Source: an uncultured Pelagibacteraceae bacterium
GTDB taxonomy: Bacteria; Pseudomonadota; Alphaproteobacteria; Pelagibacterales; Pelagibacteraceae
DNA: 64,000 nucleotides
Assembly: GCA_902584995.1 (NCBI GenBank)
Contig: CACICF010000001.1
Span: forward strand, 1-64,000
Direction of reading: 5' to 3'
In this document: one piece after another, positions 39,236 through 49,117 of the stretch
Layout: every line of letters begins with the position of its first letter
Numbering within the stretch: the stretch's first letter is position 1
Position numbers and translations under genes: made by a program
Notes under the pieces: generated by a model
Databases searched by the model: none
Seen by the model: the letters and a program-made list of their open reading frames with translations, nothing else
What the model was told of the DNA's origin: nothing

Positions 39236-40932
39236 TGTCTGAAACTAAACAAACCTGGGTAGAATCTTTATTAGTTTATAAAGATATTAGAATGTTAAGA
39301 ATATTGCTTCTTGGAGCAATAAGTGGATTTCCTTGGGTATTGATTGCAACAAGTTTAACTTTATGGCTACAAGAGGAGGGTTTAAAAAAATCAACCATTG
39401 GTTGGGCAGGATTAATTTTTGCAGTCTATGCTTTTAATTACTTGTGGGCACCAATTATAGACAGAATTAGAATACCATTTTTAACTAATAAAATTGGACA
39501 TAGGAGAGCTTGGATAGTTTTAATGCAGGTTGCAATTTTATTTTGTTTATTTATATGGAGTTTTATAAATCCCTCACAAAATTTAGCACTTTTAATTGGT
39601 GTTGGTTTAATTATTGCAATTGCATCTGCAACACAAGATATAACGGTTGATGCATTAAGAATTGAACAGATAAATCCAAACGAGGGAAAATCAATGGCAG
39701 CTGGAGCAGCTATGGCTGTAATTGGATGGTGGACTGGTTATAAAATGGGTGGTGCCATAGCATTATTCACAGCATCTTACTTTGAAAATCAAGGTATAGT
39801 TGATTATTGGCAACAAACTTTTTTAATATTGGGACTGTTAGTAATATTAATGAACATAGGATTAATGTTTGTTCATGAAATAAAAAATAATAATAAAAAA
39901 AAATCCCATATTAAAAATGATAAAGTAGTTGAAAAAAATATTGTTTCTACAAGTAAAAAAAATAATCTGTTTATTATTGGACTTGTTCTATTTATTTTTA
40001 TTGAGTCTTACATTCTTGCAAAAATTGTAGGAAGTAGTCTTTTCCAATTTATACCTGATACACTATTTTTTAATATTTTACTCTTTGTTATTGGTTTTAT
40101 AGGATTTGCAATCGTGACAGCTCAAAGCCAATTTGGAAGGAAAATATCAAGTTGGATAGGAAGTACAATTGGAGGACCCTTTTTTAGTTTTTTTAATCAA
40201 AATGCAATTACTGGGAAAAATATTGAATCATCTAGTGATATAATATCCATTATTTGGAAATTTATTAAAAAATATAGAATTGGACTTTATATTCTAGGAT
40301 TTATTTTTCTATTTAAGATTGGAGAAGCATTTTTAGGAAGAATGTCTGTAGTTTTCTACAAAGATATAGGTTTTTCTAAAGGAGATATAGCAATCTATTC
40401 AAAAACTTTTGGGTGGGTAACTACGGTTGTTTTCACATTTTTGGGTGGATTATTTTCTATGAGATCAGGATCTATAAAAACTTTATTTTTTGCAGGAATA
40501 TTAATGGCTGCCACAAATTTACTATTTTCTTTTTTAGATTGGTATGTAGGAACAATACCATTAATTAATTTTTATTATGATTTAAGTACAATATTTCCGA
40601 ATGCTGAAAGTTGGGTTTTAGAAACTAGTAACCACCAATTAATATTTGGATTAGCTGTAATTTTAGATGATATAACTGCTGCATTTGCAACTGTTGCTTT
40701 TGTTGCATTTATTTCCTTGCTTGTGAATAGAAACTATACAGCAACACAGTATGCTCTCCTCGCTTCAGTTGGTACAGCTGGAAGAACATTATTAGCTTCA
40801 TCTTCTGGAGCATTAGTAGAGTGGCTAAATGATGATTGGAGCGTATTCTTTTTTATTACATCAGCCATGGTTATACCATCTTTAATTTTTTTATGGTTTA
40901 TTAGAAAGAAGATTAATTTAGGTGGGAAATAG
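39235..40932 (+). CDS. AmpG-like MFS muropeptide permease
   Basis: Start reassigned to the TAATG overlap with trkH; GAISGFPWVLIATSLTLWLQEEGLKKSTIGW..., ATQDITVDALRIEQI. Confidence 0.8.
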   Translation: MSETKQTWVESLLVYKDIRMLRILLLGAISGFPWVLIATSLTLWLQEEGLKKSTIGWAGLIFAVYAFNYLWAPIIDRIRIPFLTNKIGHRRAWIVLMQVAILFCLFIWSFINPSQNLALLIGVGLIIAIASATQDITVDALRIEQINPNEGKSMAAGAAMAVIGWWTGYKMGGAIALFTASYFENQGIVDYWQQTFLILGLLVILMNIGLMFVHEIKNNNKKKSHIKNDKVVEKNIVSTSKKNNLFIIGLVLFIFIESYILAKIVGSSLFQFIPDTLFFNILLFVIGFIGFAIVTAQSQFGRKISSWIGSTIGGPFFSFFNQNAITGKNIESSSDIISIIWKFIKKYRIGLYILGFIFLFKIGEAFLGRMSVVFYKDIGFSKGDIAIYSKTFGWVTTVVFTFLGGLFSMRSGSIKTLFFAGILMAATNLLFSFLDWYVGTIPLINFYYDLSTIFPNAESWVLETSNHQLIFGLAVILDDITAAFATVAFVAFISLLVNRNYTATQYALLASVGTAGRTLLASSSGALVEWLNDDWSVFFFITSAMVIPSLIFLWFIRKKINLGGK

Positions 40933-41674
40933 TTTTTTTTGCAAAGTTCCGTGCTTGAACATCTATGAACAAGCTTCGAGAAGCTCTAAAATTAGTTCAC
41001 AACTTCTTTATGGAGAAAAATTTAGAATTATAAAAAATAAGAAAAATTTTTATAAAATAAAAACAAACTTTGACAATTATATTGGTTATATTAGATCTTC
41101 AAAATTAATAGATAATTTTGAAGCAACTCATAAAGTTAGCGCTCTTAAATCTAGGATTTTCAAAAAACCTTATAATTCTAAAAAGTTTGAAACAAAAAAT
41201 TATTTACCATTTTCAAGCAATATAGAAATAATAAAAAAACAAAATGATTATGTTATGTTCGAAAACAACAAATGGATAAAATCAAAAGATATTGTAAAAA
41301 AAATAAAAGTAGAAAAAAATATCAAAAGAATTTTAAAATTATTTTTAAATTGTAAATATAAATGGGGTGGTAAAACTTTTGAGGGTATTGATTGTTCAGC
41401 ATTACTTCAAATTTTTTATAAATATAATAATAAATTTTTTCCAAGGGACACAAAAGATCAAGTTAAAATAAAAAAAGGTGTTAACTATAAAAAATTATTT
41501 AAAAAAGGAGATATTATTTTTTGGAAAGGGCATGTTGCCGTTTGTTTAAATAAAAGAGAATTAATTCATGCATACGGTCCAAGAAAGAAAGTATTAATAA
41601 TGCCAATAATAAAGACTATAAAATTAATTGAAAAAACTGCAAAGTTAAAAGTGATTAAAATTATATCAATTTAG
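40922..41674 (+). CDS. SH3-like + NlpC/P60 family cell-wall hydrolase
   Basis: GTG start overlapping the preceding gene; YKWGGKTFEGIDCSALLQIFYKY (Cys), FKKGDIIFWKGHVAVCLNKRELIHAYG (His). Confidence 0.85.
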   Translation: MGNSFFCKVPCLNIYEQASRSSKISSQLLYGEKFRIIKNKKNFYKIKTNFDNYIGYIRSSKLIDNFEATHKVSALKSRIFKKPYNSKKFETKNYLPFSSNIEIIKKQNDYVMFENNKWIKSKDIVKKIKVEKNIKRILKLFLNCKYKWGGKTFEGIDCSALLQIFYKYNNKFFPRDTKDQVKIKKGVNYKKLFKKGDIIFWKGHVAVCLNKRELIHAYGPRKKVLIMPIIKTIKLIEKTAKLKVIKIISI

Positions 41675-42570
41675 TTTTGATCTCTTCCAAAATCTGGTTT
41701 TGCTATATCTTGTTTTAAATTCAATATTTGTTGTCTTACTTTTTTTGAATTAACCAATTTTTTTCTTAAAGTTTTATCATCTAAATTCTCAATATTTTTT
41801 TTAAATGATTTTAAATTTTTGATAAATAAATTAATTGCACTTACAATATTATTTTTGTTATTAAAAAAAATGTCTCTCCACATTATTTCGTTTGAAGCAG
41901 CAATTCTTGAAAAATCTCTTAACCCTCCCGCACTAAATTTAATTACATCTTTTTTTTGAGTCTTTTGAAAATCTTGTGCAGTCTTTATTAGATTGTAAGC
42001 TATTAAGTGAGGTAAATGACTTGTAATAGAAAATATCTTATCGTGAACTTTCTCATCCATAATTATTACTTTAGAACCAATTTTTTTCCAAAAATTAACC
42101 AATTTCTTTTGTTTTATTTTGTTTTTGTCACTAAAAATTATGCACCATTTATTAACAAATAAACTTTTACTTCCATACTTTGGTCCACTTACCTCTGATC
42201 CAGATATTGGGTGACTCATAATCCAATCAAGCGACTTTGATAGGCTATTTTTTTTTAATTTACTAATATTTCCCTTTGTGGAACCTACATCAGTAATTAA
42301 AGATTTTTTACTTAAATACTTATTTAAGTGAGGGATAACTCTTTCATACTGACTCATTGGAGTAGCAATTATAACAAAATCCATATCTGAAATTTTGTTA
42401 TTAAGTTTTTTTAAAATAATTATTTTTTTATTTATTTTTTTAATTTCTCTTATATTTTTTTTCGATTTTTCATAAACGAAAAAGTTTTTAGAAACTTTTT
42501 TATTTAAAGACGCTCTTAAAATTGAGGATCCAATTAATCCACAACCAACGATCAATATATTTTTAAACAT
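41671..42570 (-). CDS. tyrA: Prephenate/arogenate dehydrogenase
   Basis: ILIVGCGLIGSSILRASLNKK, ATPMSQYERVIPHL, VGSTKGNI, SHPISGSEVSGPKYG. Confidence 0.9.
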   Translation of the reverse strand: MFKNILIVGCGLIGSSILRASLNKKVSKNFFVYEKSKKNIREIKKINKKIIILKKLNNKISDMDFVIIATPMSQYERVIPHLNKYLSKKSLITDVGSTKGNISKLKKNSLSKSLDWIMSHPISGSEVSGPKYGSKSLFVNKWCIIFSDKNKIKQKKLVNFWKKIGSKVIIMDEKVHDKIFSITSHLPHLIAYNLIKTAQDFQKTQKKDVIKFSAGGLRDFSRIAASNEIMWRDIFFNNKNNIVSAINLFIKNLKSFKKNIENLDDKTLRKKLVNSKKVRQQILNLKQDIAKPDFGRDQN

Positions 42571-43648
42571 TTTTAAAAATTTTTTTAATCTGTTTTATTA
42601 AAAGTATATTCTCTTTCGCATTTCCAATTGTAAGCCTTAGGCAATTTTTAATACCATACGAATTCATCTCCCTAAGAATTATTCCTGATCTCTCAAGATT
42701 TCTCTCAACAAAATTTGAGCTTAATTTACAACTTTTAAAATCTAAAAGAAAAAAATTTGGTCCAATTTCATTTGTCTGAATATTGTACGAATTCATCTCT
42801 TTTTGTATTTTTTTAGCCCAAACTAAATTATGTTTTACAGATTTTTTTATAAAACTTTTATCTTTAAGAGACTCAACTGCACATTCCTGAGCTATCTTAT
42901 TAACATTAAATGGTGGTTTAATTTTATATAAAGCATCCACAATTTTTTTACTTCCGTAACCCCAACCTACTCTTAAAGATGCAAGACCATAAATTTTAGA
43001 AAATGTTCTTAATATAAACACATTATTTTTATTTTTAAAAAGCTCTAAACCTGATTTGTAATCTTCATTCAGCATATATTCAAAATACGCATCATCAACT
43101 ACTAGTAAAATTTTTTTATTTAAACGCTTTCTTAAATCTAATAACTGGTTCTTCGAAATATAGGTTCCTGTAGGATTATTGGGATTAGCTACAAATACAA
43201 TTTTAGTTCTCTTGGTTATTTTTTTTAAAATTTCATCATTAGACACCTTAAAATTTTTCTCTTTAGAAAACACAACTTTTGCCCCTACTATTTTTGAATA
43301 AATTCTATACATTAAAAAACTAAATTCTGGGACTACTACCTCATCTCCTTTATTTAAAAACAATTGACACAACATTTGAATAATTTCATCAGACCCAGAT
43401 CCACATATAATCTGATTTTGTTTACAATTATATTTTTTTGAAATTATCGATGTTAACTCTTTAAATTTTCCATCTGGATATTTTGATATATTTCCTCTAA
43501 ATTTTTTTAATACTCTAGAAGCATTTTTACTCATGCCTAAAGCAGACTCATTTGCCGATAACTTAATTATATTTTTTTTTTTATTTAAAAACGATTTTCC
43601 TGGCTTGTAAGCTTCTAATTCGATTTTTCTAAATGTTGGAGTAGTCAT
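42563..43648 (-). CDS. hisC: Histidinol-phosphate aminotransferase
   Basis: KLSANESALGMS, GSGSDEIIQMLCQLFLNKGDEVV, FVANPNNPTGTYI, RTFSKIYGLASLRVGWGYG. Confidence 0.9.
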   Translation of the reverse strand: MTTPTFRKIELEAYKPGKSFLNKKKNIIKLSANESALGMSKNASRVLKKFRGNISKYPDGKFKELTSIISKKYNCKQNQIICGSGSDEIIQMLCQLFLNKGDEVVVPEFSFLMYRIYSKIVGAKVVFSKEKNFKVSNDEILKKITKRTKIVFVANPNNPTGTYISKNQLLDLRKRLNKKILLVVDDAYFEYMLNEDYKSGLELFKNKNNVFILRTFSKIYGLASLRVGWGYGSKKIVDALYKIKPPFNVNKIAQECAVESLKDKSFIKKSVKHNLVWAKKIQKEMNSYNIQTNEIGPNFFLLDFKSCKLSSNFVERNLERSGIILREMNSYGIKNCLRLTIGNAKENILLIKQIKKIFKNV

Positions 43649-43711
43649 GTGCTAATTTTTATTAATAAATAGTCGGATAATTAAATAATACAATCAATAA
43701 TTCAAAAAAAA

Positions 43712-43738
43712 TTGACAACTAAAAATGTATCTTATAAA
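43712..43738 (+). promoter_or_regulatory. Sigma70-type promoter upstream of metX riboswitch
   Basis: TTGACA (43712-43717) and TATAAA (43733-43738), 15-16 bp spacer, just before the SAM-II element. Confidence 0.6.
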
Positions 43739-43744
43739 AGCTTT

Positions 43745-43797
43745 TTGCGCTGATTTAACTGAATTGCGAGCGCGTTAAAAAACCTGCTAAATAAGTT
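43745..43797 (+). ncRNA. SAM-II riboswitch
   Basis: GCGCTGATTTAACTGAATTGCGAGCGCGTTAAAAAACCTGCTAAATAAG matches the known SAM-II core (CGCUGAUUUAA...UUGCAAGCGCG...GCUAAA); P1 43747-43751/43769-43773; upstream of metX. Confidence 0.93.
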
Positions 43798-43829
43798 TTT
43801 TACCTCACAATTCACACCGGCAAAAATTT

Positions 43830-44963
43830 ATGAGTAACTTGAATCAATTAAATAGTGTACTTATTAAGAAAACTCTAAAGCTTGATTGTGGAAAGGAAAT
43901 ATCAAACTTCCCACTAGCTTATGAGACTTATGGAAATCTTAACGAAAATAAAGATAATGCAATATTAATTTTTCATGCATTAACTGGCGATCAGTATGCC
44001 TCGGGCATAAATCCTGTAACAAATAAAGAAGGTTGGTGGAATTATGCGGTTGGTCCAGGAAAGCCATTCGATACTGATAAATTTTTTATTATCTGTGCAA
44101 ATGTCATTGGTGGTTGTATGGGGTCTTATGGACCAGGATCTATAGATCCCTTGACTAATAAACCTTTAGGTACAAATTTTCCGGTTATTACCATTAACGA
44201 TATGGTTAACGCTCAATACAACTTATTAGACCATTTTAAAATAGAAAAATTATTTGCAGTTGCTGGAGGTTCAATGGGTGGGATGCAAGTTTTACAGTTT
44301 GTATCAAATTTTCCAAATAAAGCTAAAGTAGCTTTACCAATTGCTTGTACGGCTAGTCATTCAGCTCAGAATATTGCTTTTAATGAACTTGGAAGACAGG
44401 CAATAATGTCGGATAGTAATTGGAAAGAGGGATTGTATAATGAGAAATCAACAAATCCTGATAAAGGTTTAGCTGTTGCTAGAATGGCTGCTCATATCAC
44501 TTATTTGTCAAAACAAGGTTTACAAGAAAAGTTTGGAAGAAATCTTCAAGAAAGATCTGATTTAAAATTTGGATTTGATGCCGACTTTCAAATTGAAAGT
44601 TATTTGAGATATCAAGGCTCTGTATTTGTAGATAGATTTGATGCAAATAGTTATTTGTATATAACAAGAGCGATGGATTATTTTGATTTAACAAAACAAT
44701 TTGGTGGAAACCTGTCTAAAGCATTTAAAAATACCAAAACTAAATTTTTTATTATTTCCTTTACTTCTGATTGGTTATACCCAACATCTGAGAATAAGGA
44801 TATTGTAATAGCACTAAATGCAATAGGTGCCGATGTTGGTTTTGTTGAAATTAAAACTGATAAAGGTCATGATTCCTTTTTATTAGACGTACCAGATTTT
44901 TTAAGCACTATTAAAAATTATTTAAACACAACTTATTCTAATATTAATGAAAGAAGAATTTAA
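43830..44963 (+). CDS. metX: Homoserine O-acetyl/succinyltransferase
   Basis: LAYETYGNLNENKDNAILIFHALTGDQYASG, VAGGSMGGMQVLQF; C-terminal GHDSFLLD. Confidence 0.96.
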   Translation: MSNLNQLNSVLIKKTLKLDCGKEISNFPLAYETYGNLNENKDNAILIFHALTGDQYASGINPVTNKEGWWNYAVGPGKPFDTDKFFIICANVIGGCMGSYGPGSIDPLTNKPLGTNFPVITINDMVNAQYNLLDHFKIEKLFAVAGGSMGGMQVLQFVSNFPNKAKVALPIACTASHSAQNIAFNELGRQAIMSDSNWKEGLYNEKSTNPDKGLAVARMAAHITYLSKQGLQEKFGRNLQERSDLKFGFDADFQIESYLRYQGSVFVDRFDANSYLYITRAMDYFDLTKQFGGNLSKAFKNTKTKFFIISFTSDWLYPTSENKDIVIALNAIGADVGFVEIKTDKGHDSFLLDVPDFLSTIKNYLNTTYSNINERRI

Positions 44964-45543
44964 AGTTATATCAAAGTTTATTGAGGAAAAATCAAGAGTC
45001 TTAGATGTTGGATGTGGTGATGGAATTTTGATGGAATTTCTATCAAAAAATAAAGTAGTAGATATTAGAGGACTTGAAATTTCTAAAGAAAAAGTAAAAA
45101 AATGTTTGTCTAAAGGTCTAGCTGTTATTGAAGGCGATGCTGAAAATGATTTAAAACAATTTCCAGACTTATCATTTGATTATGTAATATTGAGTCAAAC
45201 GCTTCAAGCATTTATGAATCCAGAAAAAGTGATTGAAAATTTATTACGAGTAGGAAAAAAAGTAATTGTTACAATTCCAAATTTTGGACATTGGAAAGTT
45301 AGATTAGATTTGCTATTTAAAGGAGAAATGCCAGTTACTAAGAATCTACCTTATCAATGGTATGACACCCCAAACCTACATATGTGTACAATTCTAGATT
45401 TTTATAATTTTTGCAAAAATAGGGGAATAAATATTTTTAAAACGATTTCATTAAATGGACAAACAATCTCAGATATCAAACGTTCAAATTTAAAATATAA
45501 AAACCTAATATCTGAGTTAGGTATATTTTTATTAGAAAAGTAA
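44947..45543 (+). CDS. metW: MetW methyltransferase-fold partner of MetX
   Basis: VLDVGCGDGILMEFL, DYVILSQTLQAFMNPEKVIENLLRVGKKVIVTIPNFGHWKVRLDLLFKGEMPVTKNLPYQWYDTPNLHMCTILDF. Confidence 0.95.
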   Translation: MKEEFKVISKFIEEKSRVLDVGCGDGILMEFLSKNKVVDIRGLEISKEKVKKCLSKGLAVIEGDAENDLKQFPDLSFDYVILSQTLQAFMNPEKVIENLLRVGKKVIVTIPNFGHWKVRLDLLFKGEMPVTKNLPYQWYDTPNLHMCTILDFYNFCKNRGINIFKTISLNGQTISDIKRSNLKYKNLISELGIFLLEK

Positions 45544-45544
45544 A

Positions 45545-46264
45545 ATGAAAATAGAAATTATAAAATGTTTAGAAGATAATTTTTCATATTTATTAATTGA
45601 TGAAGTAACTAAGTCCGCTATTGTTGTGGACCCTAGTGAGTCAAAACCTATTATAGATAAAATCGAAAGTCTTAATCTTAAATTAAAATTTATAATGAAT
45701 ACTCATCATCATTATGATCATGTAGGAGGAAATAAAGAACTTAAAAAATTATACAACGCTAAAGTAATTGGGTTTGATGAGGACAAACATAGGATTCCTG
45801 AAATAGATATTTGTTTAAAAAATAATGAGATTTGGAAAGATGGTATATTTGAAACAAAAGTTATTCATATTCCAGGGCATACTTTAGGCCACATATGTTT
45901 TTATTTTTTTAGAGAAAATGTGCTATTTTCTGGAGATACATTATTTTCTTTAGGTTGTGGAAGAGTATTTGAAGGAACTCATGAGCAAATGTTTAATTCT
46001 CTTCAATTATTAAAAAATTTACCATCGAAGACAGAAATTTATTGTGGACATGAATACACATTAAAAAATTCAGATTTTTGTTTGAAGTATGATGCTAAAA
46101 ATAAGGCTTTAATTTCAAAAATTGAATTTATAAAAAATAAACTGGCCAAAGGTCAGCCAACTATTCCAACAACACTTGAAGAAGAGTTACAAACTAATAT
46201 TTTTTTAAGATCAAAAAATGTTGAAAACTTTTCAAAATTGAGAGATTTAAAGGATAATTTCTAG
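45545..46264 (+). CDS. gloB: Hydroxyacylglutathione hydrolase (glyoxalase II)
   Basis: MNTHHHYDHVGGNKELKKLY, HIPGHTLGHICFYF, LFSGDTLFSLGCGRVFEGTHEQM, YCGHEYTLKN. Confidence 0.95.
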   Translation: MKIEIIKCLEDNFSYLLIDEVTKSAIVVDPSESKPIIDKIESLNLKLKFIMNTHHHYDHVGGNKELKKLYNAKVIGFDEDKHRIPEIDICLKNNEIWKDGIFETKVIHIPGHTLGHICFYFFRENVLFSGDTLFSLGCGRVFEGTHEQMFNSLQLLKNLPSKTEIYCGHEYTLKNSDFCLKYDAKNKALISKIEFIKNKLAKGQPTIPTTLEEELQTNIFLRSKNVENFSKLRDLKDNF

Positions 46265-46274
46265 CTTATTCAGC

Positions 46275-46302
46275 TTGACTAAAATAAGGCCCTGACTATA
46301 TT
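46275..46302 (+). promoter_or_regulatory. Sigma70-type promoter for rplU operon
   Basis: TTGACT (46275-46280), 16-bp spacer, TATATT (46297-46302). Confidence 0.6.
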
Positions 46303-46329
46303 GCTGATAATTAAAAATTAGGATCATTA

Positions 46330-46740
46330 ATGTCATACGCAGTTATACAAACAGGTGGAAAACAGTACAAAGTATCGGCTGGAGAGATTATTAAAATTGA
46401 AAAATTGCCAGATTCTAATCCAGATACAAAAGTAGAATTTAATGAAATTTTAGCCTATGGAGATGATAAAAATATTGAGTTAGGTGAACCAACAGTAAAT
46501 GGAGCTAAAGTTGAAGCAGAATTATTAAAAAATGGTAAAGAAAGAACAGTTTTAATTTTCAAAAAAAGAAGAAGAAAAAATTCGAGACGAAAGAATGGAC
46601 ATAGACAGCAATTCTCGTTAATAAGAATTAATAAAATTTTTTCAAAAGATGGTAAAGTGCTATCAGAGGCTGAAAAAATGAAAAAAAAGGAAATTGCAGT
46701 TAAAGAAGCTAAAAAAGAAAAAATTGAGGCTTCAGAATAA
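46330..46740 (+). CDS. rplU: 50S ribosomal protein L21
   Basis: MSYAVIQTGGKQYKVSAGEIIKIEKL; lysine-rich C-terminal extension. Confidence 0.97.
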   Translation: MSYAVIQTGGKQYKVSAGEIIKIEKLPDSNPDTKVEFNEILAYGDDKNIELGEPTVNGAKVEAELLKNGKERTVLIFKKRRRKNSRRKNGHRQQFSLIRINKIFSKDGKVLSEAEKMKKKEIAVKEAKKEKIEASE

Positions 46741-46751
46741 ATAGGTAATTT

Positions 46752-47006
46752 ATGGCAACAAAAAAAGCAGGTGGATCATCAAGGAATGGAAGAGATAGCG
46801 CAGGTCGTAGATTAGGAGTAAAAAAATACGGTGGTCAATTAGTTGTTCCTGGCAATATTATTGTTAGACAAAGAGGTACTAAAATATTTCCTGGAGAAAA
46901 TGTTGGAATGGGTAAAGACCATTCAATTTTTTCTGTTGTTAAAGGAAAAGTAATTTTTAAAAAAAGCAAGTCAGACAGAACTTACGTTTCAGTAAAGCCT
47001 AATTAA
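46752..47006 (+). CDS. rpmA: 50S ribosomal protein L27
   Basis: [58 protein letters not shown]. Confidence 0.98.
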   Translation: MATKKAGGSSRNGRDSAGRRLGVKKYGGQLVVPGNIIVRQRGTKIFPGENVGMGKDHSIFSVVKGKVIFKKSKSDRTYVSVKPN

Positions 47007-47034
47007 TAGACAGATAATTAACATCTGTAAAATC

Positions 47035-48018
47035 ATGAAATTTCTCGATCAAGTAAAGATATATGTAAAAGCCGGAGACGGTGGGTCTGGATCTCCGAGT
47101 TTCAGAAGAGAAAAATTTATTGAATTTGGAGGACCTGATGGAGGTGATGGAGGTAAAGGTGGTTCTGTAATGTTAGTATCAGAAAGAAATTTAAACACAT
47201 TAATTGATTTCAGATATCAACAACACTTCAAAGCTGAGAGAGGTAGAGATGGAAGCGGAAAAAATAAGACAGGCAGAGGTGGAGAAAATTTATACTTAAA
47301 AGTACCAATTGGAACTCAAGTATTTGAAGAAGATAATAAAACGCTAATATTTGATTTTAAAAAAGAAAATGAGGAATTTGTTGCAGCAATTGGTGGTAAG
47401 GGAGGATTTGGCAACACAAGATTTAAATCATCAACTAATAGAGCTCCAAAAAAATTTACCAAAGGGGCAATTGGTGAAGAATTCTGGATATGGCTACAAC
47501 TTAAAACAATTGCAGATATAGGAATTATAGGTTTGCCTAATGCAGGTAAGTCAAGCTTATTAGCTTCATTAACAAGCGCAACTCCTAAAATTGCAAATTA
47601 TAAATTTACAACTCTTAATCCGAATCTTGGAGTTGCAATATACGATGATAAAGAAATAACTTTAGCTGATATTCCAGGATTAATTGAAGGTGCACATAAA
47701 GGTACGGGATTAGGTATTAAATTTTTAAAACATATAGAGAGATGTAAAGTATTGTTACATTTAATCGATATTTCAGAAAAAAATTTGGTCAATTCATATA
47801 GTCAAGTCAGAGACGAGATGGCAAAATATAGTTCGGAACTCACAAAAAAGCAGGAAATAATTGTATTTAATAAGACAGATCTAGTTGATGAAGAAGAAAA
47901 AAATAAAAAAATAAAAGAATTTGATGAAATTATAAAGAAACCTACTTTTGAAACATCTACACTCGATAAAAAATCTGTATCTGATATTAAATCAAAATTA
48001 CTTAATTATGTATCTTAA
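47035..48018 (+). CDS. obgE: GTPase Obg/CgtA
   Basis: Obg glycine-rich N-domain GDGGSGSPSFRREKF...GGPDGGDGGKGGSV; GLPNAGKSSLLASL. Confidence 0.97.
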   Translation: MKFLDQVKIYVKAGDGGSGSPSFRREKFIEFGGPDGGDGGKGGSVMLVSERNLNTLIDFRYQQHFKAERGRDGSGKNKTGRGGENLYLKVPIGTQVFEEDNKTLIFDFKKENEEFVAAIGGKGGFGNTRFKSSTNRAPKKFTKGAIGEEFWIWLQLKTIADIGIIGLPNAGKSSLLASLTSATPKIANYKFTTLNPNLGVAIYDDKEITLADIPGLIEGAHKGTGLGIKFLKHIERCKVLLHLIDISEKNLVNSYSQVRDEMAKYSSELTKKQEIIVFNKTDLVDEEEKNKKIKEFDEIIKKPTFETSTLDKKSVSDIKSKLLNYVS

Positions 48019-49117
48019 AGACTCAAAAACAGTTGTTATAAAGATCGGATCATCTTTATTAATTAATGACAAAAAAATTGTCAGAGAAAAATGGCTTACG
48101 GAATTTGCAAAAGATGTTCAATATCTCAAAAAATTAAAAAAAAATATCATTTTAGTAAGTTCAGGAGCAATAGCTCTTGGTTGTAAGAAATTAAAATTAA
48201 GTAAAAAAAAATTAAAACTTGATAAAAGTCAAGCTGTAGCTTCAATTGGACAAATTGAGTTAATGAATCTTTTTAAAAAAACTTTCAATAAGTCAAAAAT
48301 AAATCTTTCACAAATTTTACTTACACTTGAGGATACAGAAAAAAGACGGAGAGCAATAAATGCTAAAAGAACCTTCGAAAATTTATTTGATCTTGGTTTT
48401 ATACCAGTAGTAAATGAAAATGATAGTATTGCTACCTCTGAAATAAAATATGGAGATAATGATAGGTTAGCATCTAGGGTCGCTCAGATATCCAGCGCAG
48501 ATTGTTTAATTTTATTATCTGATGTGAATGGCCTTTACTCAAAAGATCCAAAATTAGATAAAAAAGCAAAACTAATCTATGAAATAAAAAATATTGATCA
48601 AAACATAGAAAGATTGGCTACACAAAAAACTGGGGAATTTGGATCTGGAGGAATGAAAACAAAGATTGATGCTGCGAAAATTTGTCAATTTTCGGGATGT
48701 CATATGGCAATAGCTAATGGTTTAATAAATAGGCCAATACAAAAAATTTTAACTAAAAATATATGTACATGGTTTTTACCTAAAATCTCAAAATTGGACG
48801 CTAGAAAAAGATGGATAATAAGTTCAATTTCTCCTAAGGGAAAAATAATAATTGATGAAGGTGCTTTATCAGCTCTAAATAATGGTAAAAGCTTATTAGC
48901 CGCTGGGATAAAAGATGTTCAAGGTAGTTTTAATAAAGGTGATCATATCAAAATTCTTAATAATAATATGACTGAATTTGCAAGAGGCTTGAGCAGTTTC
49001 TCTTCTGATGAAATTTTAAAAATTAAAGGAAAGCACTCTAATAAAATAAATGATATTTTGGGTTATGTTTCAAAATCCGAAGTTATTCACAAAGATGATA
49101 TGGTATTAATAAAATGA
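48008..49117 (+). CDS. proB: Glutamate 5-kinase
   Basis: Likely start at ATG 48008 (MYLKDSKTVVIKIGSSLLI) rather than upstream 47948; PVVNENDSIATSEIKYGDNDRLASRVA; C-terminal PUA-like domain. Confidence 0.95.
   Translation: MYLKDSKTVVIKIGSSLLINDKKIVREKWLTEFAKDVQYLKKLKKNIILVSSGAIALGCKKLKLSKKKLKLDKSQAVASIGQIELMNLFKKTFNKSKINLSQILLTLEDTEKRRRAINAKRTFENLFDLGFIPVVNENDSIATSEIKYGDNDRLASRVAQISSADCLILLSDVNGLYSKDPKLDKKAKLIYEIKNIDQNIERLATQKTGEFGSGGMKTKIDAAKICQFSGCHMAIANGLINRPIQKILTKNICTWFLPKISKLDARKRWIISSISPKGKIIIDEGALSALNNGKSLLAAGIKDVQGSFNKGDHIKILNNNMTEFARGLSSFSSDEILKIKGKHSNKINDILGYVSKSEVIHKDDMVLIK

Noticed and set aside
47010-47028. Hairpin ACAGAT-AATTAAC-ATCTGT between rpmA and obgE
   Set aside because: Short AU-rich 6-bp stem without a T-tract; could occur by chance in this AT-rich sequence.
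47948-48007. N-terminal extension of the proB ORF (MKHLHSIKNLYLILNQNYLI)
   Set aside because: Overlaps the obgE coding end; the internal ATG at 48008 gives a standard ProB N-terminus.
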